Source: Megaustenia siamemsis
Lineage: Eukaryota; Mollusca; Gastropoda; Stylommatophora; Ariophantidae
Length of the DNA stretch: 64,000 bases
Direction: 5' to 3'
Assembly (NCBI GenBank): GCA_032433765.1
Contig: JAVIAB010000073.1
Location: 56,578,565-56,642,564, forward strand
Position numbers and translations under genes: made by a program
Notes under the pieces: generated by a model
Database searches by the model: none
What the model was told of the DNA's origin: nothing
Seen by the model: only the letters and a program-made list of their open reading frames with translations
In this document: in pieces, positions 57,701-61,059 of the stretch
Numbering within the stretch: the stretch's first letter is position 1
Layout: every line of letters begins with the position of its first letter

Positions 57701-59913
57701 CTTAAAAACTAATCATAATGAAATCTCCATCAGACTAGACATAGTATAATATCTATATTTTTAACAAATAAAGTATTTCCCTATTCAGCCATGTAAGAAA
57801 GTTGAATTCCAAAATCATTCAGAAATTATTAAGATCGGCTATAGAACTACAGATTAATGACTCTCAGATGGGTTGCTGGTGAAAAAAGATGCTGTATGAG
57901 AGTCACTTTGCACTTAACTAAAACAATCATTCAAGTTAGTAGGAATGTTACATATCATTGTAAATACACATTAATGGTAAAATTTTCCAACTAGTATATG
58001 GCATGTCATAGAGAAACATTTGAGAGATGAACAAACAGGTTTTAAGAAAAACATAACATGCTCTGATCAAATGGCACATCATGACGACATACCACACACA
58101 ACAATGGATGCACCCACAAAGACTGATTAATCTAGTGAATGCAGGCAACAATGCACAAAACACTGTAAAGATGGTACAAGATCCCTAAAGTGAAACCTTT
58201 GGTTGACTTGGCAGAGCAGTCCATATTAATGAGTTGTAACTTGTAAATAATTGGCATCAAACAATTCCAATGACGGTCATTGAACAACACTCAATGTGTT
58301 GATGTAAATTGCATATCAACTCCAAGATAGGGGAAGGTTGCATTCACTACACTTGACCTGCCAAAGAGGAATATTGCCATGCGCAAGACTCTGCAGCACT
58401 GGCACAAATCCGTTAACTGGAACATAAGGTTGACTTTAACGCTGAAATCTGCATTGGACAGCTGAAATTAATCAGTCCCCAAATGCAAATTCTTCAGTGG
58501 TTGAGAGAACATGAACCACATTGGAACCGGAAGTCCATCTCCACTCTTATTTCTATTAGATCTTTGCCAGCCCTAATTTCATTAAAATCACTTACTCTCC
58601 TTATGGACTCCTCCGTTTCAGCCATCCTGAATTCTCCATTCCTGAGGTGCCAGCCCTTGGTTACAGCCAATTCTGAATGCAAGGGATGATTCATGTTCCT
58701 TTTCAACTTCAAATAAGCCTAGAGATGAGTAGATCTAAGTCGCACTCTAATGCTCAGTAAGTCAAGTAAGTACCTCATTGAACAGATCTCTGGTGCAACT
58801 GAGAATTGCCTGTAGACTTTCATTCTGAACAATTTCCAGCCTTGCGATATATGTTGACGAGAGAGTGAGCATACCCAAACCATAATCCAGTACTGAGAGC
58901 ACCACAGCCTGCATAAGCGAGAAGTAATGATTCCTGGAGGTTCACCCTGGCCATGATCTTGATCGCACAGACCCCTCCCCTTACATTTTTAATGACATTG
59001 CCCATGTGTTGATTGAAAGAAAGGGTCCTATCAAATGTTATTCTCAAATGCTTAATAGTTGGACTCCTCATGATGGTTAACCATTGCAGTCTATGACTGG
59101 GAGGGTGTCTTTAGCTATATTGTTGTTTAGCAAGCACCACATTAGACTACTTAACTAAAACTAAGTGTCTAATCTAGCTATAGTCACATAATACTGCTAG
59201 CACATATGGGTATTGCTATTTTATTATAATTTGTTTAAACAATTTTAATAATTTTGAAAATTCAGATAATTTTATCAAAGTACCAAAATTGTTTACGCTT
59301 TCTTAAATATACTTTCTAGTCATCAGAGGGTAATTTTAATAAAAATAAATTAATTAGAGTGCTAGATCATAGAGTTAATCAATTCAGAATAAGTTAACTC
59401 AACTGTTAAGATAAGACTTTTAACTTTTAATTTTAAGAGTAAGCAGGACTGACTATACTATAATTAAGTTATTTATTTAAGTTAAGTTTTTAAGTCTTAG
59501 ACAAACTCAGAGTCAGAGTGAGACTGAAGCGAGTTCTGATAGACACTAATAAAAAGAACTATAATAATATACTTCCGACTTCAGTTCAATCAATTTGTAA
59601 TAGTAAAGTAAGTAATTACTAAATAGATTAGTAAAAAAGTATTGTTGTTACAACCACTCTAAACTCTTACTCTAACGTAGAAAAGTAGAAACTTAAGAAA
59701 CTAAACTTGTTTACACTTGACAACCATGGTGAAGTTACATTTACAAGGCAAAATGTGAAAATGGCGCTACAATTTAAATGGATCAACAAAAATGTAACTA
59801 AAAATGTAATTTTCAGCATCTCTGAAACACAAATTGACATTGCATAAATTAGCTACCTCAGCTGATTCAATTTGGCCGCTAACCATAACCAAAAATACCG
59901 ACGGAGCTGCCAT
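7474..59913 (-). CDS. B9D1: B9 domain-containing protein 1 (B9D1), six-exon gene
   Basis: Joined coding exons (minus strand, transcript order): 59857-59913, 57592-57660, 51717-51828, 48516-48612, 29047-29176, 7474-7622. They translate to about 204 residues, the usual length of animal B9D1. Visible family landmarks are [17 protein letters not shown] at the N-terminus, [26 protein letters not shown], the B9/C2-like core [38 protein letters not shown], and [20 protein letters not shown] near the end. B9D1 is known to work in the MKS/tectonic-like complex at the ciliary transition zone, next to B9D2 and MKS1, controlling entry of membrane proteins into cilia. Introns 1-4 have GT...AG ends and preserve frame. 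The exon 5/6 junction is one base short, so the 614 bases seen need one more to stay in frame. Introns are about 2.2, 5.8, 3.1, 19.3 and 21.4 kb and full of repeats. The start is the ATG at 59911-59913 (A at -3, G at +4). Confidence 0.95.
7819..7982 (-). mobile_element. 5'-truncated SINE family A with 15-bp target-site duplication
   Basis: Only the body and 3' tail are present; the tRNA-like head is missing. Exact 15-base direct repeats GATTGTCTCCAATAA flank it at 7804-7818 and 7983-7997, which proves a target-primed insertion of an already truncated copy. Confidence 0.93.
7998..8745. other. Interval without recognised genes in B9D1 intron 5
   Basis: Intronic AT-rich sequence leading into the large minisatellite. 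Nothing conserved recognised. Confidence 0.5.
8748..15645. repeat. 6.9-kb minisatellite, 36-37 bp unit, with higher-order structure
   Basis: About 190 copies of a unit built from GGGACACTAACTAGAGGGAG then TAGATGACAAAATGAA. The left end (to about 9.6 kb) is dominated by a GACGGAG...GACAAGATG variant and the rest by GAGGGAG...GACAAAATG. Marker patterns recur with spacings of about 1,556 bases (12582 to 14138; 13050 to 14607; 13195 to 14752) and about 468 bases, showing block duplications on top of unit expansion. The minus frames ([12 protein letters not shown] repeats) are open only because the unit lacks stops. The array lies in B9D1 intron 5. Confidence 0.97.
15646..16683. other. Interval without recognised genes in B9D1 intron 5
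   Basis: Unique-looking AT-rich DNA between the minisatellite and the inverted-repeat element. No gene or family recognised. Confidence 0.5.
16684..19160 (+). repeat. Left arm of the long inverted repeat
   Basis: Arm A of the Penelope-like structure. It runs from the terminus, through about 800 bases of single-copy arm sequence (to about 17510), into degenerate and then regular 30-bp repeats. Its reverse complement is seen at about 23990-26580. Confidence 0.85.
17843..18437. repeat. 30-bp tandem array in the left arm
   Basis: About 20 copies of a 30-base unit (GGTGTACTGGAAGTTAGT then ACATAGAGAG). Degenerate units extend on both sides from about 17500 to 19150. Both strands are open over the array, giving long repetitive frames with no protein meaning. 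Confidence 0.95.
19211..19684 (-). pseudogene. Penelope-like GIY-YIG endonuclease domain (broken)
   Basis: Read minus strand in shifting frames: [11 protein letters not shown], then [11 protein letters not shown] and [18 protein letters not shown], an in-frame stop, [13 protein letters not shown], then after a frameshift [20 protein letters not shown] and [12 protein letters not shown]. The spaced IIYVI...LTYIG pair corresponds to the GIY and YIG signatures, followed by the usual Arg and Glu motifs of the nuclease fold. Such a C-terminal nuclease is diagnostic of endonuclease-bearing Penelope-like elements, where it nicks DNA for target-primed reverse transcription. At least two frameshifts and one stop make it nonfunctional. 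Confidence 0.85.
19791..20230 (-). pseudogene. Penelope-like reverse transcriptase thumb region
   Basis: One open frame carries the RT C-terminal region of Penelope-like elements: [62 protein letters not shown] and [15 protein letters not shown]. It joins, without the catalytic palm, to the upstream N-terminal segment near 20170-20230, so the YxDD-containing core has been deleted. Confidence 0.85.
20210..20729 (-). pseudogene. Penelope-like element, segment before the RT core
   Basis: The frame at 20503-20210 contains [20 protein letters not shown] followed by [11 protein letters not shown] and [17 protein letters not shown], the conserved lead-in to the Penelope-like RT. The upstream part to about 20729 is in other frames and poorly conserved. 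It ends at the deletion that removed the RT palm. Confidence 0.75.
20945..21300. repeat. About 110-bp tandem repeat, three imperfect copies
   Basis: Blocks with TGTTAGAATATGAGTRTTCTC and CATCATCATRGGCTGTGTGT recur near 21000, 21095 and 21190, with a decayed fourth near 21290. Noncoding, inside the Penelope-like structure. Confidence 0.8.
21765..22005. repeat. 45-bp tandem repeat, about five copies
   Basis: Five nearly identical copies of a 45-base unit (AGTGAAGGCTCAGTTCTTAG...GTCGTACGGATCAGC). The unit is divisible by three, so an open frame of 15-residue repeats results; it is not a gene. The array interrupts the Penelope-like coding region. Confidence 0.93.
22030..22551 (-). pseudogene. 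Probable N-terminal region of the Penelope-like ORF
   Basis: The minus strand reads [20 protein letters not shown] then HRKILPCGF, followed in another frame by [20 protein letters not shown] and [19 protein letters not shown] basic segment followed by a C...IP motif is typical of the N-terminal part of these elements. It is frameshifted. About 1.3 kb of repeats separate it from the next coding block. Confidence 0.5.
22700..23418. repeat. 23-bp minisatellite with higher-order blocks
   Basis: About 31 copies of a 23-base unit (GAGGGTTAGGAGGCAGACAG plus ATA). A block of several units (containing AAAGGGTTAGGATGCAGATA) recurs near 22.89, 23.05 and 23.28 kb. Each unit contains GGGTTAGG, which resembles telomeric sequence only by local similarity. 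Confidence 0.93.
23520..23990 (+). repeat. Direct copy of the Penelope-like terminus
   Basis: Starting at GGAGCCAGTAGTGGGGTG (23591), this segment repeats the left terminus in the same orientation, then switches near 23990 straight into the inverted arm. Similarity to the inverted right end extends slightly outside the terminus (to about 23520 and 26635). Confidence 0.75.
24605..25045. repeat. 60-bp tandem array in the right arm
   Basis: About seven copies of a 60-base unit (ACCACCTCTCTGTATATC...TTTCTACTTCCAGTAC), in effect a dimer of diverged 30-base units. There is no matching array in the left arm, so it grew after the arms formed or was lost on the left. Confidence 0.93.
25180..25505. 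repeat. 30-bp tandem array in the right arm
   Basis: About ten copies of the reverse complement of the left-arm unit (CACCTCTCTATGCACTAACT). The left arm holds about twice as many copies, so the two arrays have changed length independently. Confidence 0.93.
25628..25695 (+). mobile_element. Short LINE 3'-end fragment
   Basis: About 65 bases (GATCTGAGCACCTATGGACA...) closely match 60551-60613, the end of an RNase H-bearing LINE ORF. Absent from the left arm, so it probably inserted or was copied here later. Confidence 0.7.
26640..27625. other. Interval without recognised genes; contains a poly(A) run
   Basis: AT-rich intronic sequence. A run of about 26 A residues lies at about 27531-27556 and may mark the tail of an old retroelement whose body I do not recognise. 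Confidence 0.5.
27631..28070 (+). mobile_element. Old, diverged tRNA-derived SINE interrupted by a younger one
   Basis: The head GGGAGCTGTGGCAACTCAGT leads to CAGTGAACTAGACTATAACG. After the younger insertion the element resumes with GGGTTAAATCCTGAC and the body CCAGATTTTTCTGGGAAAGT. It is clearly related to family A but much more diverged. Confidence 0.75.
27682..27943 (-). mobile_element. SINE family A nested in an older SINE, with 15-bp target-site duplication
   Basis: A complete minus-orientation copy with A box (TAGCTCAGTGG), B box and 3' tail. It is flanked by CTATAACGATCAAAG (27667-27681) and CTATAATGATCAAAG (27944-27958), one mismatch in 15. Confidence 0.92.
28632..28690 (+). mobile_element. 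Diverged copy of an RNase H LINE 3' end
   Basis: GATATCACAGCACATATGGA followed by CTGGAGTGCAGTGATGGTGA resembles the LINE end at 60551-60600 and 25628-25695, with several substitutions. Confidence 0.45.
29047..29176 (-). CDS. B9D1: B9D1 coding exon 5
   Basis: It completes Arg and encodes [19 protein letters not shown], then [19 protein letters not shown]. The acceptor is ATGTTGTTTTCAG. The only plausible donor, GTAGGC, leaves phase 0, but exon 6 needs one incoming base. The shared G at the border (exon end 29047 or 29046) is therefore ambiguous. Confidence 0.93.
29732..29991 (+). mobile_element. SINE family A, full length
   Basis: Intact head (A box TAGCTCAGTGG, B box GGTTCGATCCC), body CTGGGAAAGTGAAGCGGCAC, and 3' tail ending GGGGTACTTTAC plus a T run. 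No clear target-site duplication was found. Confidence 0.9.
30084..30455. repeat. 19-bp satellite inside a LINE reading frame
   Basis: About 19 copies of TTACAATACCATTTCTCTC with ATATC/ATACC/ATACT variants. On the minus strand each unit encodes part of NDIVREK, the LINE peptide at the array edge, so the unit derives from the LINE itself. The plus and minus open frames over it are not genes. Confidence 0.92.
30771..31584. other. Interval without recognised genes in B9D1 intron 4
   Basis: AT-rich intronic sequence; short frames only. Part may be decayed LINE sequence, but no motif is clear. Confidence 0.45.
31585..31912 (-). mobile_element. LINE C-terminal fragment, second copy of the 315-692 family
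   Basis: The nucleotide sequence closely follows 315-600 (AGCTCCCTGTGGAGCATAGG, then TTCAACAAACACTTTCCAAG). The minus frame still shows [10 protein letters not shown] and [20 protein letters not shown]. Frameshifted. Confidence 0.75.
32265..32665 (-). repeat. Unclassified dispersed repeat (family B), minus copy
   Basis: Inverted partner of 3775-4225, including GATCTACATGTCCTTATTGTC and GCAAGTGGCAGATAAACTTT. Diverged. Confidence 0.6.
32656..32975. repeat. About 75-85 bp tandem repeat, four copies
   Basis: Four imperfect copies containing AACTAATCTGTCAGTTTTTA and TAGTTGGAGGTGATGGCACT. The third has lost the ACTAGATAAAC segment and gained T/TA-rich bases. It begins at the edge of dispersed repeat B. 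Confidence 0.85.
33185..33385 (+). repeat. Unclassified dispersed repeat (family A)
   Basis: Same block order as 5880-6130: GAACTGATCAAGATCC, CTGGAAATGGACTAAC, GCAAGCAATGAGGGACT, AAACCACAACACATC. Diverged, noncoding. Confidence 0.6.
33530..33890 (-). mobile_element. LINE C-terminal fragment, copy of the 4440-5180 family
   Basis: The minus frame reads [39 protein letters not shown] and [20 protein letters not shown], the conserved LINE tail. It starts close to a CATCATCATC 3'-end motif at about 33520. Confidence 0.78.
33895..35030. other. Interval without recognised genes in B9D1 intron 4
   Basis: Includes a C/G-richer segment (about 33905-34090) that looks like an unclassified repeat, then AT-rich DNA. 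No coding features recognised. Confidence 0.4.
35040..35275 (+). mobile_element. LINE C-terminal scrap
   Basis: The plus strand reads [40 protein letters not shown] and later [13 protein letters not shown]. The first part is the characteristic LINE tail (GHVMRR, KRGRP). Short and broken. Confidence 0.6.
35395..36335 (+). mobile_element. LINE reverse transcriptase fragment (FADD motif)
   Basis: A degraded GVRQGC motif at about 35460-35480 precedes an open frame with [33 protein letters not shown] and [15 protein letters not shown]. The catalytic Asp pair is present as FADD. After stops and frameshifts the tail continues as [17 protein letters not shown] and [10 protein letters not shown] to about 36330. 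A shorter inverted relative is at 44040-44400. Confidence 0.82.
36340..36862. other. Interval without recognised genes in B9D1 intron 4
   Basis: AT-rich intronic sequence between a LINE and a tandem array. Nothing recognised. Confidence 0.5.
36868..36932. repeat. Short GATCAAGATTAAGAT-type repeat
   Basis: About four copies of a 12-18 base purine-rich motif (AAGATCAAGATTAAGAT). It encodes only Lys/Ile dipeptides on the plus strand. Confidence 0.8.
37024..38165. repeat. 36-bp minisatellite open on both strands
   Basis: About 32 copies of a 36-base unit (CCAGTCCTATAAGTTCCATG plus GCAGACCTCAGAAATT). Two variants, CTCAGAAACTGTGG and CTCACAAATTCCAG, alternate in the middle and form 72-base dimers. 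The unit is divisible by three and has no stop on either strand in the frames [12 protein letters not shown] (plus) and [12 protein letters not shown] (minus), which explains frames of over 400 codons on both strands. It lies in B9D1 intron 4; I do not call a gene. Confidence 0.95.
38166..39052. other. Interval without recognised genes in B9D1 intron 4
   Basis: AT-rich intronic sequence with no recognisable element. Confidence 0.5.
39056..39420. repeat. 45-bp tandem repeat, eight copies
   Basis: Eight nearly perfect copies of a 45-base unit (GATTCAGATTTACCATATTT then TAGATAGGCAACTAATTTAC). The 15-codon unit gives the repetitive frame [15 protein letters not shown]. High identity points to recent expansion. 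Confidence 0.95.
39768..40040 (+). mobile_element. tRNA-derived SINE, family C
   Basis: The A-box-like GTGGCACAGTGGTTAGT and B-box-like GAGTTCAATCCTC are 35-40 bases apart. A body unlike family A follows, but the 3' end GGGCACTAACACCATATTTC plus CCTTAATGCC resembles the family A tail. Confidence 0.7.
40045..41150. other. Interval without recognised genes in B9D1 intron 4
   Basis: Mostly unclassified. A faint family A dispersed-repeat match (GCTGATCAAGACAATG, CTGGAAACAAACTAACC) lies at about 40935-41010. Confidence 0.4.
41155..42065 (+). repeat. Unclassified dispersed element with two inverted partial copies
   Basis: Its left part (41155-41290) matches 58255-58395 inverted, and its right part (41890-42060) matches 54497-54662 inverted. 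Shared landmarks are CAACACATTGAGTGCTGTTC and GAGCAATTATGGATTTTAAT. The two partners are fragments of one roughly 0.9-kb or longer family. No coding potential seen. Confidence 0.65.
42118..42270 (+). repeat. Unclassified dispersed repeat (family A), partial
   Basis: GGCCAAGCAAGTAGGGATCA, GGCAATCCAGAACTC and a later GGGCAGATGATGAAG match other family A copies. Confidence 0.55.
42518..42725 (-). mobile_element. 5'-truncated SINE family A with 12-bp target-site duplication
   Basis: Body and 3' tail only. Exact repeats ATTTAACATAGA flank it at 42506-42517 and 42726-42737. It breaks off after the B-box region; the A-box head is missing. Confidence 0.92.
42740..43490. other. Interval without recognised genes in B9D1 intron 4
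   Basis: AT-rich intronic sequence. Nothing recognised. Confidence 0.5.
43495..43960 (-). mobile_element. LINE C-terminal fragment
   Basis: The minus strand encodes [20 protein letters not shown] and [10 protein letters not shown], then after frame changes [19 protein letters not shown]. Both blocks are typical of the end of non-LTR retrotransposon polyproteins. Degenerate. Confidence 0.72.
44040..44400 (-). mobile_element. LINE C-terminal fragment, relative of 35395-36335
   Basis: The minus frame [20 protein letters not shown], then [20 protein letters not shown], mirrors [17 protein letters not shown] and its continuation at 36020-36240. Many frameshifts. Confidence 0.65.
44740..45040 (+). 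mobile_element. tRNA-derived SINE, family D, copy 1
   Basis: The B box GGTTCAAATCCC (44772-44783) follows a tRNA-like stretch. The body CACCCCTGGTCTCAGCAATG, CATCAATTACTCATCGACGG and an A-rich end are shared with 48016-48350. The pair defines a second SINE family unrelated in body to family A. Confidence 0.75.
45045..46555. other. Interval without recognised genes in B9D1 intron 4
   Basis: AT-rich. A (CATCAT)n stretch at about 45680 followed by weak LINE-like minus-strand sequence to about 45870 hints at another decayed LINE 3' end, but no motif is firm. Confidence 0.35.
46560..47410 (-). mobile_element. LINE fragment with RNase H domain
   Basis: In shifting minus frames: [20 protein letters not shown], then [20 protein letters not shown] (first RNase H Asp), VVLTDSQSI (later acidic motif), [20 protein letters not shown] (PGHxGxxGN-like) and [13 protein letters not shown]. 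This is the C-terminal RNase H of an I/R1-type non-LTR element. It is frameshifted, and the usual PGH His is Cys here. Confidence 0.78.
47440..47830 (-). mobile_element. LINE reverse transcriptase fragment with mutated active site
   Basis: The minus strand reads [32 protein letters not shown] and [17 protein letters not shown]. The motif that should be FADD reads FADG (codon at 47536-47538), so a catalytic Asp is lost. It is a separate element from the RNase H LINE beside it. Confidence 0.75.
48016..48350 (+). mobile_element. tRNA-derived SINE, family D, copy 2
   Basis: Matches 44740-45040 through GAGTTCAAATCTCG (B box), CACCCCTGGTCTCAGCAGTG, CATCAATTACTCATCGACGG and an A-rich end. It starts a little farther 5' (GATTGGTCTTGAGGCAAGAC), giving a fuller head. 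Confidence 0.75.
48516..48612 (-). CDS. B9D1: B9D1 coding exon 4
   Basis: It completes the split Trp and encodes [18 protein letters not shown] then [13 protein letters not shown] and two bases of Arg (phase 2). The acceptor is TTTGTTGTTTTCAG and the donor GTAAGC. A (TA)n tract starts only about 13 bases upstream of the acceptor. Confidence 0.95.
48626..48702. repeat. (TA)n microsatellite beside the exon 4 acceptor
   Basis: About 38 uninterrupted TA dinucleotides in intron 3, ending about 13 bases from the B9D1 exon 4 splice acceptor. Only TTTGTTGTTTTCAG separates them. Confidence 0.98.
48720..49960. other. Interval without recognised genes in B9D1 intron 3
   Basis: AT-rich. A short scrap at about 49887-49932 (CAGCTCCTTGTGAATCATCA) resembles the 3' end of the LINE family at 315-692. 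An open frame from 49518 has no recognisable domain. Confidence 0.45.
49975..50237 (+). mobile_element. SINE family A, full length, 10-bp target-site duplication
   Basis: Complete head with A box and a B box GGTTCGATCCC, body and tail. ATGAAGGTAT occurs at 49965-49974 and again at 50238-50247. Confidence 0.93.
50250..51305. other. Interval without recognised genes in B9D1 intron 3; trinucleotide tract
   Basis: Contains an imperfect (CTG/CTA)n tract at about 50538-50585. The rest is AT-rich with no recognised element. Confidence 0.5.
51308..51490 (+). repeat. Unclassified dispersed repeat (family A)
   Basis: GAACCAGAACTATCCAGATC, CCAGAAACAGACTACC, GTAGGGATTAAGATGGCAAT and AACCACAACATGCCA follow the family A block order. 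It lies about 230 bases downstream of exon 3 within intron 3. Confidence 0.6.
51717..51828 (-). CDS. B9D1: B9D1 coding exon 3
   Basis: It encodes [13 protein letters not shown] through [17 protein letters not shown] and then the first base of a Trp codon (phase 1). The donor is GTGAGT. The acceptor ends in TGTAAG after a T-rich stretch and is weaker than the others. Confidence 0.94.
51830..52710. other. Interval without recognised genes in B9D1 intron 2
   Basis: AT-rich intronic sequence with a short (CA)n tract near 51980-52000. Nothing else recognised. Confidence 0.5.
52715..52972 (-). mobile_element. SINE family A, head slightly truncated
   Basis: Tail, body and B box are present, but the element stops at CACTAACCACTGA, within the A-box region. 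Imperfect flanks TGTTTTATATT and CTATTTTATAT suggest a target-site duplication. A 13-base insertion (near TATAAGTTAAGTATAGGG) interrupts the tail. Confidence 0.85.
53110..54175 (+). mobile_element. LINE RT and C-terminus with intact YADD motif
   Basis: Three abutting plus frames: one ending [20 protein letters not shown]; one with [20 protein letters not shown] and [14 protein letters not shown]; and one with [39 protein letters not shown] and [12 protein letters not shown]. Domain order is complete from the RT finger motif to the C-terminal tail, and the copy ends with a GATGATGATATA-type tail. Two frameshifts (about 53350 and 53685) break it. Copies of the end are at 62660-63190 and 63293-63512. 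Confidence 0.87.
54497..54662 (-). repeat. Inverted partial copy of the 41155-42065 element
   Basis: Matches 41890-42060 inverted, including AAAATCCATAATTGCTCA and ATCTCATCTCCCAAACAAAG. Confidence 0.7.
54754..55012 (+). mobile_element. SINE family A, full length
   Basis: Complete head with A box; the B box reads GGTTCGATACC (one change). Body and tail end in GGAGGTACTTTAC plus T run. Possible imperfect target-site duplication GATAGATAC / GATAAATAC. Confidence 0.9.
55195..57354 (-). mobile_element. IS630/Tc1-mariner-type DNA transposon with terminal inverted repeats
   Basis: The ends are inverted repeats of about 34 bases with some mismatches: left begins AAACCACCTATAGCTCGTTT, right ends GAAACAAGCTATAGTGGTTT. 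One transposase gene on the minus strand fills the middle. A TA target duplication is not clear, as expected for an old copy. Total length about 2.16 kb. Confidence 0.82.
55653..57015 (-). pseudogene. DDE transposase, IS630/Tc1-mariner superfamily, wide D-E spacing
   Basis: Three pieces. N-terminal frame (57015-56503): a helix-turn-helix region with [19 protein letters not shown] and [16 protein letters not shown]. Middle frame (to 56157): [15 protein letters not shown] (first Asp) and [12 protein letters not shown]-terminal frame (56141-55653): MDNAAYHN (second Asp) and [19 protein letters not shown] (Glu). The gap between second Asp and Glu is 83 residues, against 34-39 in most Tc1/mariner enzymes; it resembles the DD82E type. 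A frameshift near 56520-56550 and an in-frame TGA at 56157-56159 inactivate it. All three catalytic residues remain. The start is probably the MSLKMKF Met rather than the first Met. Confidence 0.85.
57355..57591. other. Interval between transposon and B9D1 exon 2
   Basis: Short AT-rich intronic sequence. Nothing recognised. Confidence 0.5.
57592..57660 (-). CDS. B9D1: B9D1 coding exon 2
   Basis: Twenty-three codons, including [20 protein letters not shown], phase 0 at both ends. The acceptor is TTTCTTTTTCAG and the donor is GTACGT. This is the highly conserved N-terminal block of the B9 domain. Confidence 0.95.
58255..58395 (-). repeat. Inverted partial copy of the 41155-42065 element
   Basis: Matches 41155-41290 inverted, including GAACAACACTCAATGTGTTG and a CACTTGACCTGCCAAAGAGG block. 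Confidence 0.7.
58490..59075 (-). mobile_element. LINE fragment, RT thumb of I/R1-type element
   Basis: The minus strand reads [38 protein letters not shown] then [20 protein letters not shown], the post-catalytic RT region of RNase H-bearing LINEs. A further frame (58712-58494) continues the C-terminal part with [18 protein letters not shown]. Frameshifted. Confidence 0.72.
59080..59850. other. B9D1 intron 1 interval without recognised elements
   Basis: AT-rich intronic sequence. Nothing recognised. Confidence 0.5.
59857..59913 (-). CDS. B9D1: B9D1 coding exon 1
   Basis: Nineteen codons, [19 protein letters not shown], ending in phase 0 before donor GTAGCT. The start ATG lies in a strong context (A at -3, G at +4). 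An upstream ATG at 59918-59920 is out of frame and would make a 13-codon uORF ending at 59879. Confidence 0.93.
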
Positions 59914-60070
59914 TTTGCATTCCTATGAGCATACACAACATTTGTTTCTTCAAAGAAAAGTCTAAATTAACAATAAATGTGTTCAAGAACAAATCTCTCA
60001 CTGTAATAATGATCGTGTTAACAGGGCAGAAAAATGTTCGTGGACGCATAGGTGGCAACTTGCGTCACGA
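59914..60070 (-). promoter_or_regulatory. B9D1 5' UTR and proximal promoter region
   Basis: This is unique sequence just upstream of the B9D1 start, before a dispersed repeat begins near 60070. No TATA box is evident at a fixed distance. A GTTGCC half-site of the RFX X-box (minus strand, 60054-60059) lies about 140 bases upstream of the ATG; the second half-site is not seen. The transcription start cannot be placed from sequence alone. Confidence 0.35.
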
Positions 60071-60074
60071 TCAG

Positions 60075-60190
60075 TAAATCAGAGCTGATCCAGATCCAAT
60101 AACATCTCCCGTGAAAGGTCTGGAAACAAACTAATCAATTTTACTAAATGAGTAGGTATTTAAGAAAGGCAATCCGGAACATGTGGGCTT
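60075..60190 (+). repeat. Unclassified dispersed repeat (family A), upstream of B9D1
   Basis: CAGAGCTGATCCAGATCC, GGTCTGGAAACAAACTAATC and AAGGCAATCCGGAACATGTG match the family A order. It lies about 160-280 bases upstream of the B9D1 start. Confidence 0.6.
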
Positions 60191-60199
60191 TGTACGCAT

Positions 60200-60615
60200 G
60201 CAATGGGTAGTCATTGCAGCAGTCAAAAATACGAATGGTCACCTTTGTCTACGTCCCTGGGCACTCGAGAGTACGGGGAAATGAAAGAGCGGACAGGTTG
60301 GCTAGCTGCGCTGTCATTGAAGACGATCAACCAATGGATCGAGATGACATTTTCAATGCCCTCCGAGATGTGGGAATGGCACAGGACTTCTACAACCATA
60401 AGTCCACGTCACTCCTTCGGATGAGGGAGATGGCAGTTAAGATGGGCACAGCCAAAAACGAGAAACTTAGTGGGCGTATGAGAAGACTTATCAGCCAACA
60501 CAGAACTGGAGTCGTCAGTCGCTGGGCACTGCGGGACATGCTTAGGAGGGGATCTGAGCACCTATGGACATGTTCGGAGTGCAATTATGATGACCCGCAA
60601 ATAACTAAATAACCT
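60200..60615 (+). mobile_element. LINE ORF C-terminus: end of RNase H domain and tail
   Basis: One uninterrupted plus frame: IRMVTFVYVPGHSRVRGNER and ADRLASCAVIED (the PGHxGxxGNExAD end of retroelement RNase H), then a 90-residue tail ending [17 protein letters not shown], a Cys-x2-Cys. The upstream part is missing (5'-truncated insertion). Scraps of the same end occur at 25628-25695 and 28632-28690. Confidence 0.85.
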
Positions 60616-61059
60616 TGAACATACTCATAAAATGTTTAAAGTCTGATATTTTGGGCTGAGAAGCGCGGATATCACAGCTTGCTATAAGCTACGGCTCATT
60701 GTCGTCCTTAATGGCTGATAATAATAAGGAATTGTTTTCGGACGAATGCGAAAGGAGGAGGAAGTATAATCTGGTATTACAATTATGATAAACTACATGG
60801 CATTATTTTCTTTACCATGATCCAGGTGTACTGATGTGGGGGGGGGGGCACTATGTCTTCAAATGAAGAAACATTGACAAAGTGATCTTCCAACCCATAA
60901 ATAATTCATATCCAATAGAATAAACACATAATACAAACAAGGGGACAAGATTGTCTAATTTCGAACATACATAAAGCATTATTCTTGGGAGGGAGCAAGC
61001 ATACTCGTTTTATGAAGAAGGTCACATCTAGGCCGAAACTTTCACAATAAATGGCAACA

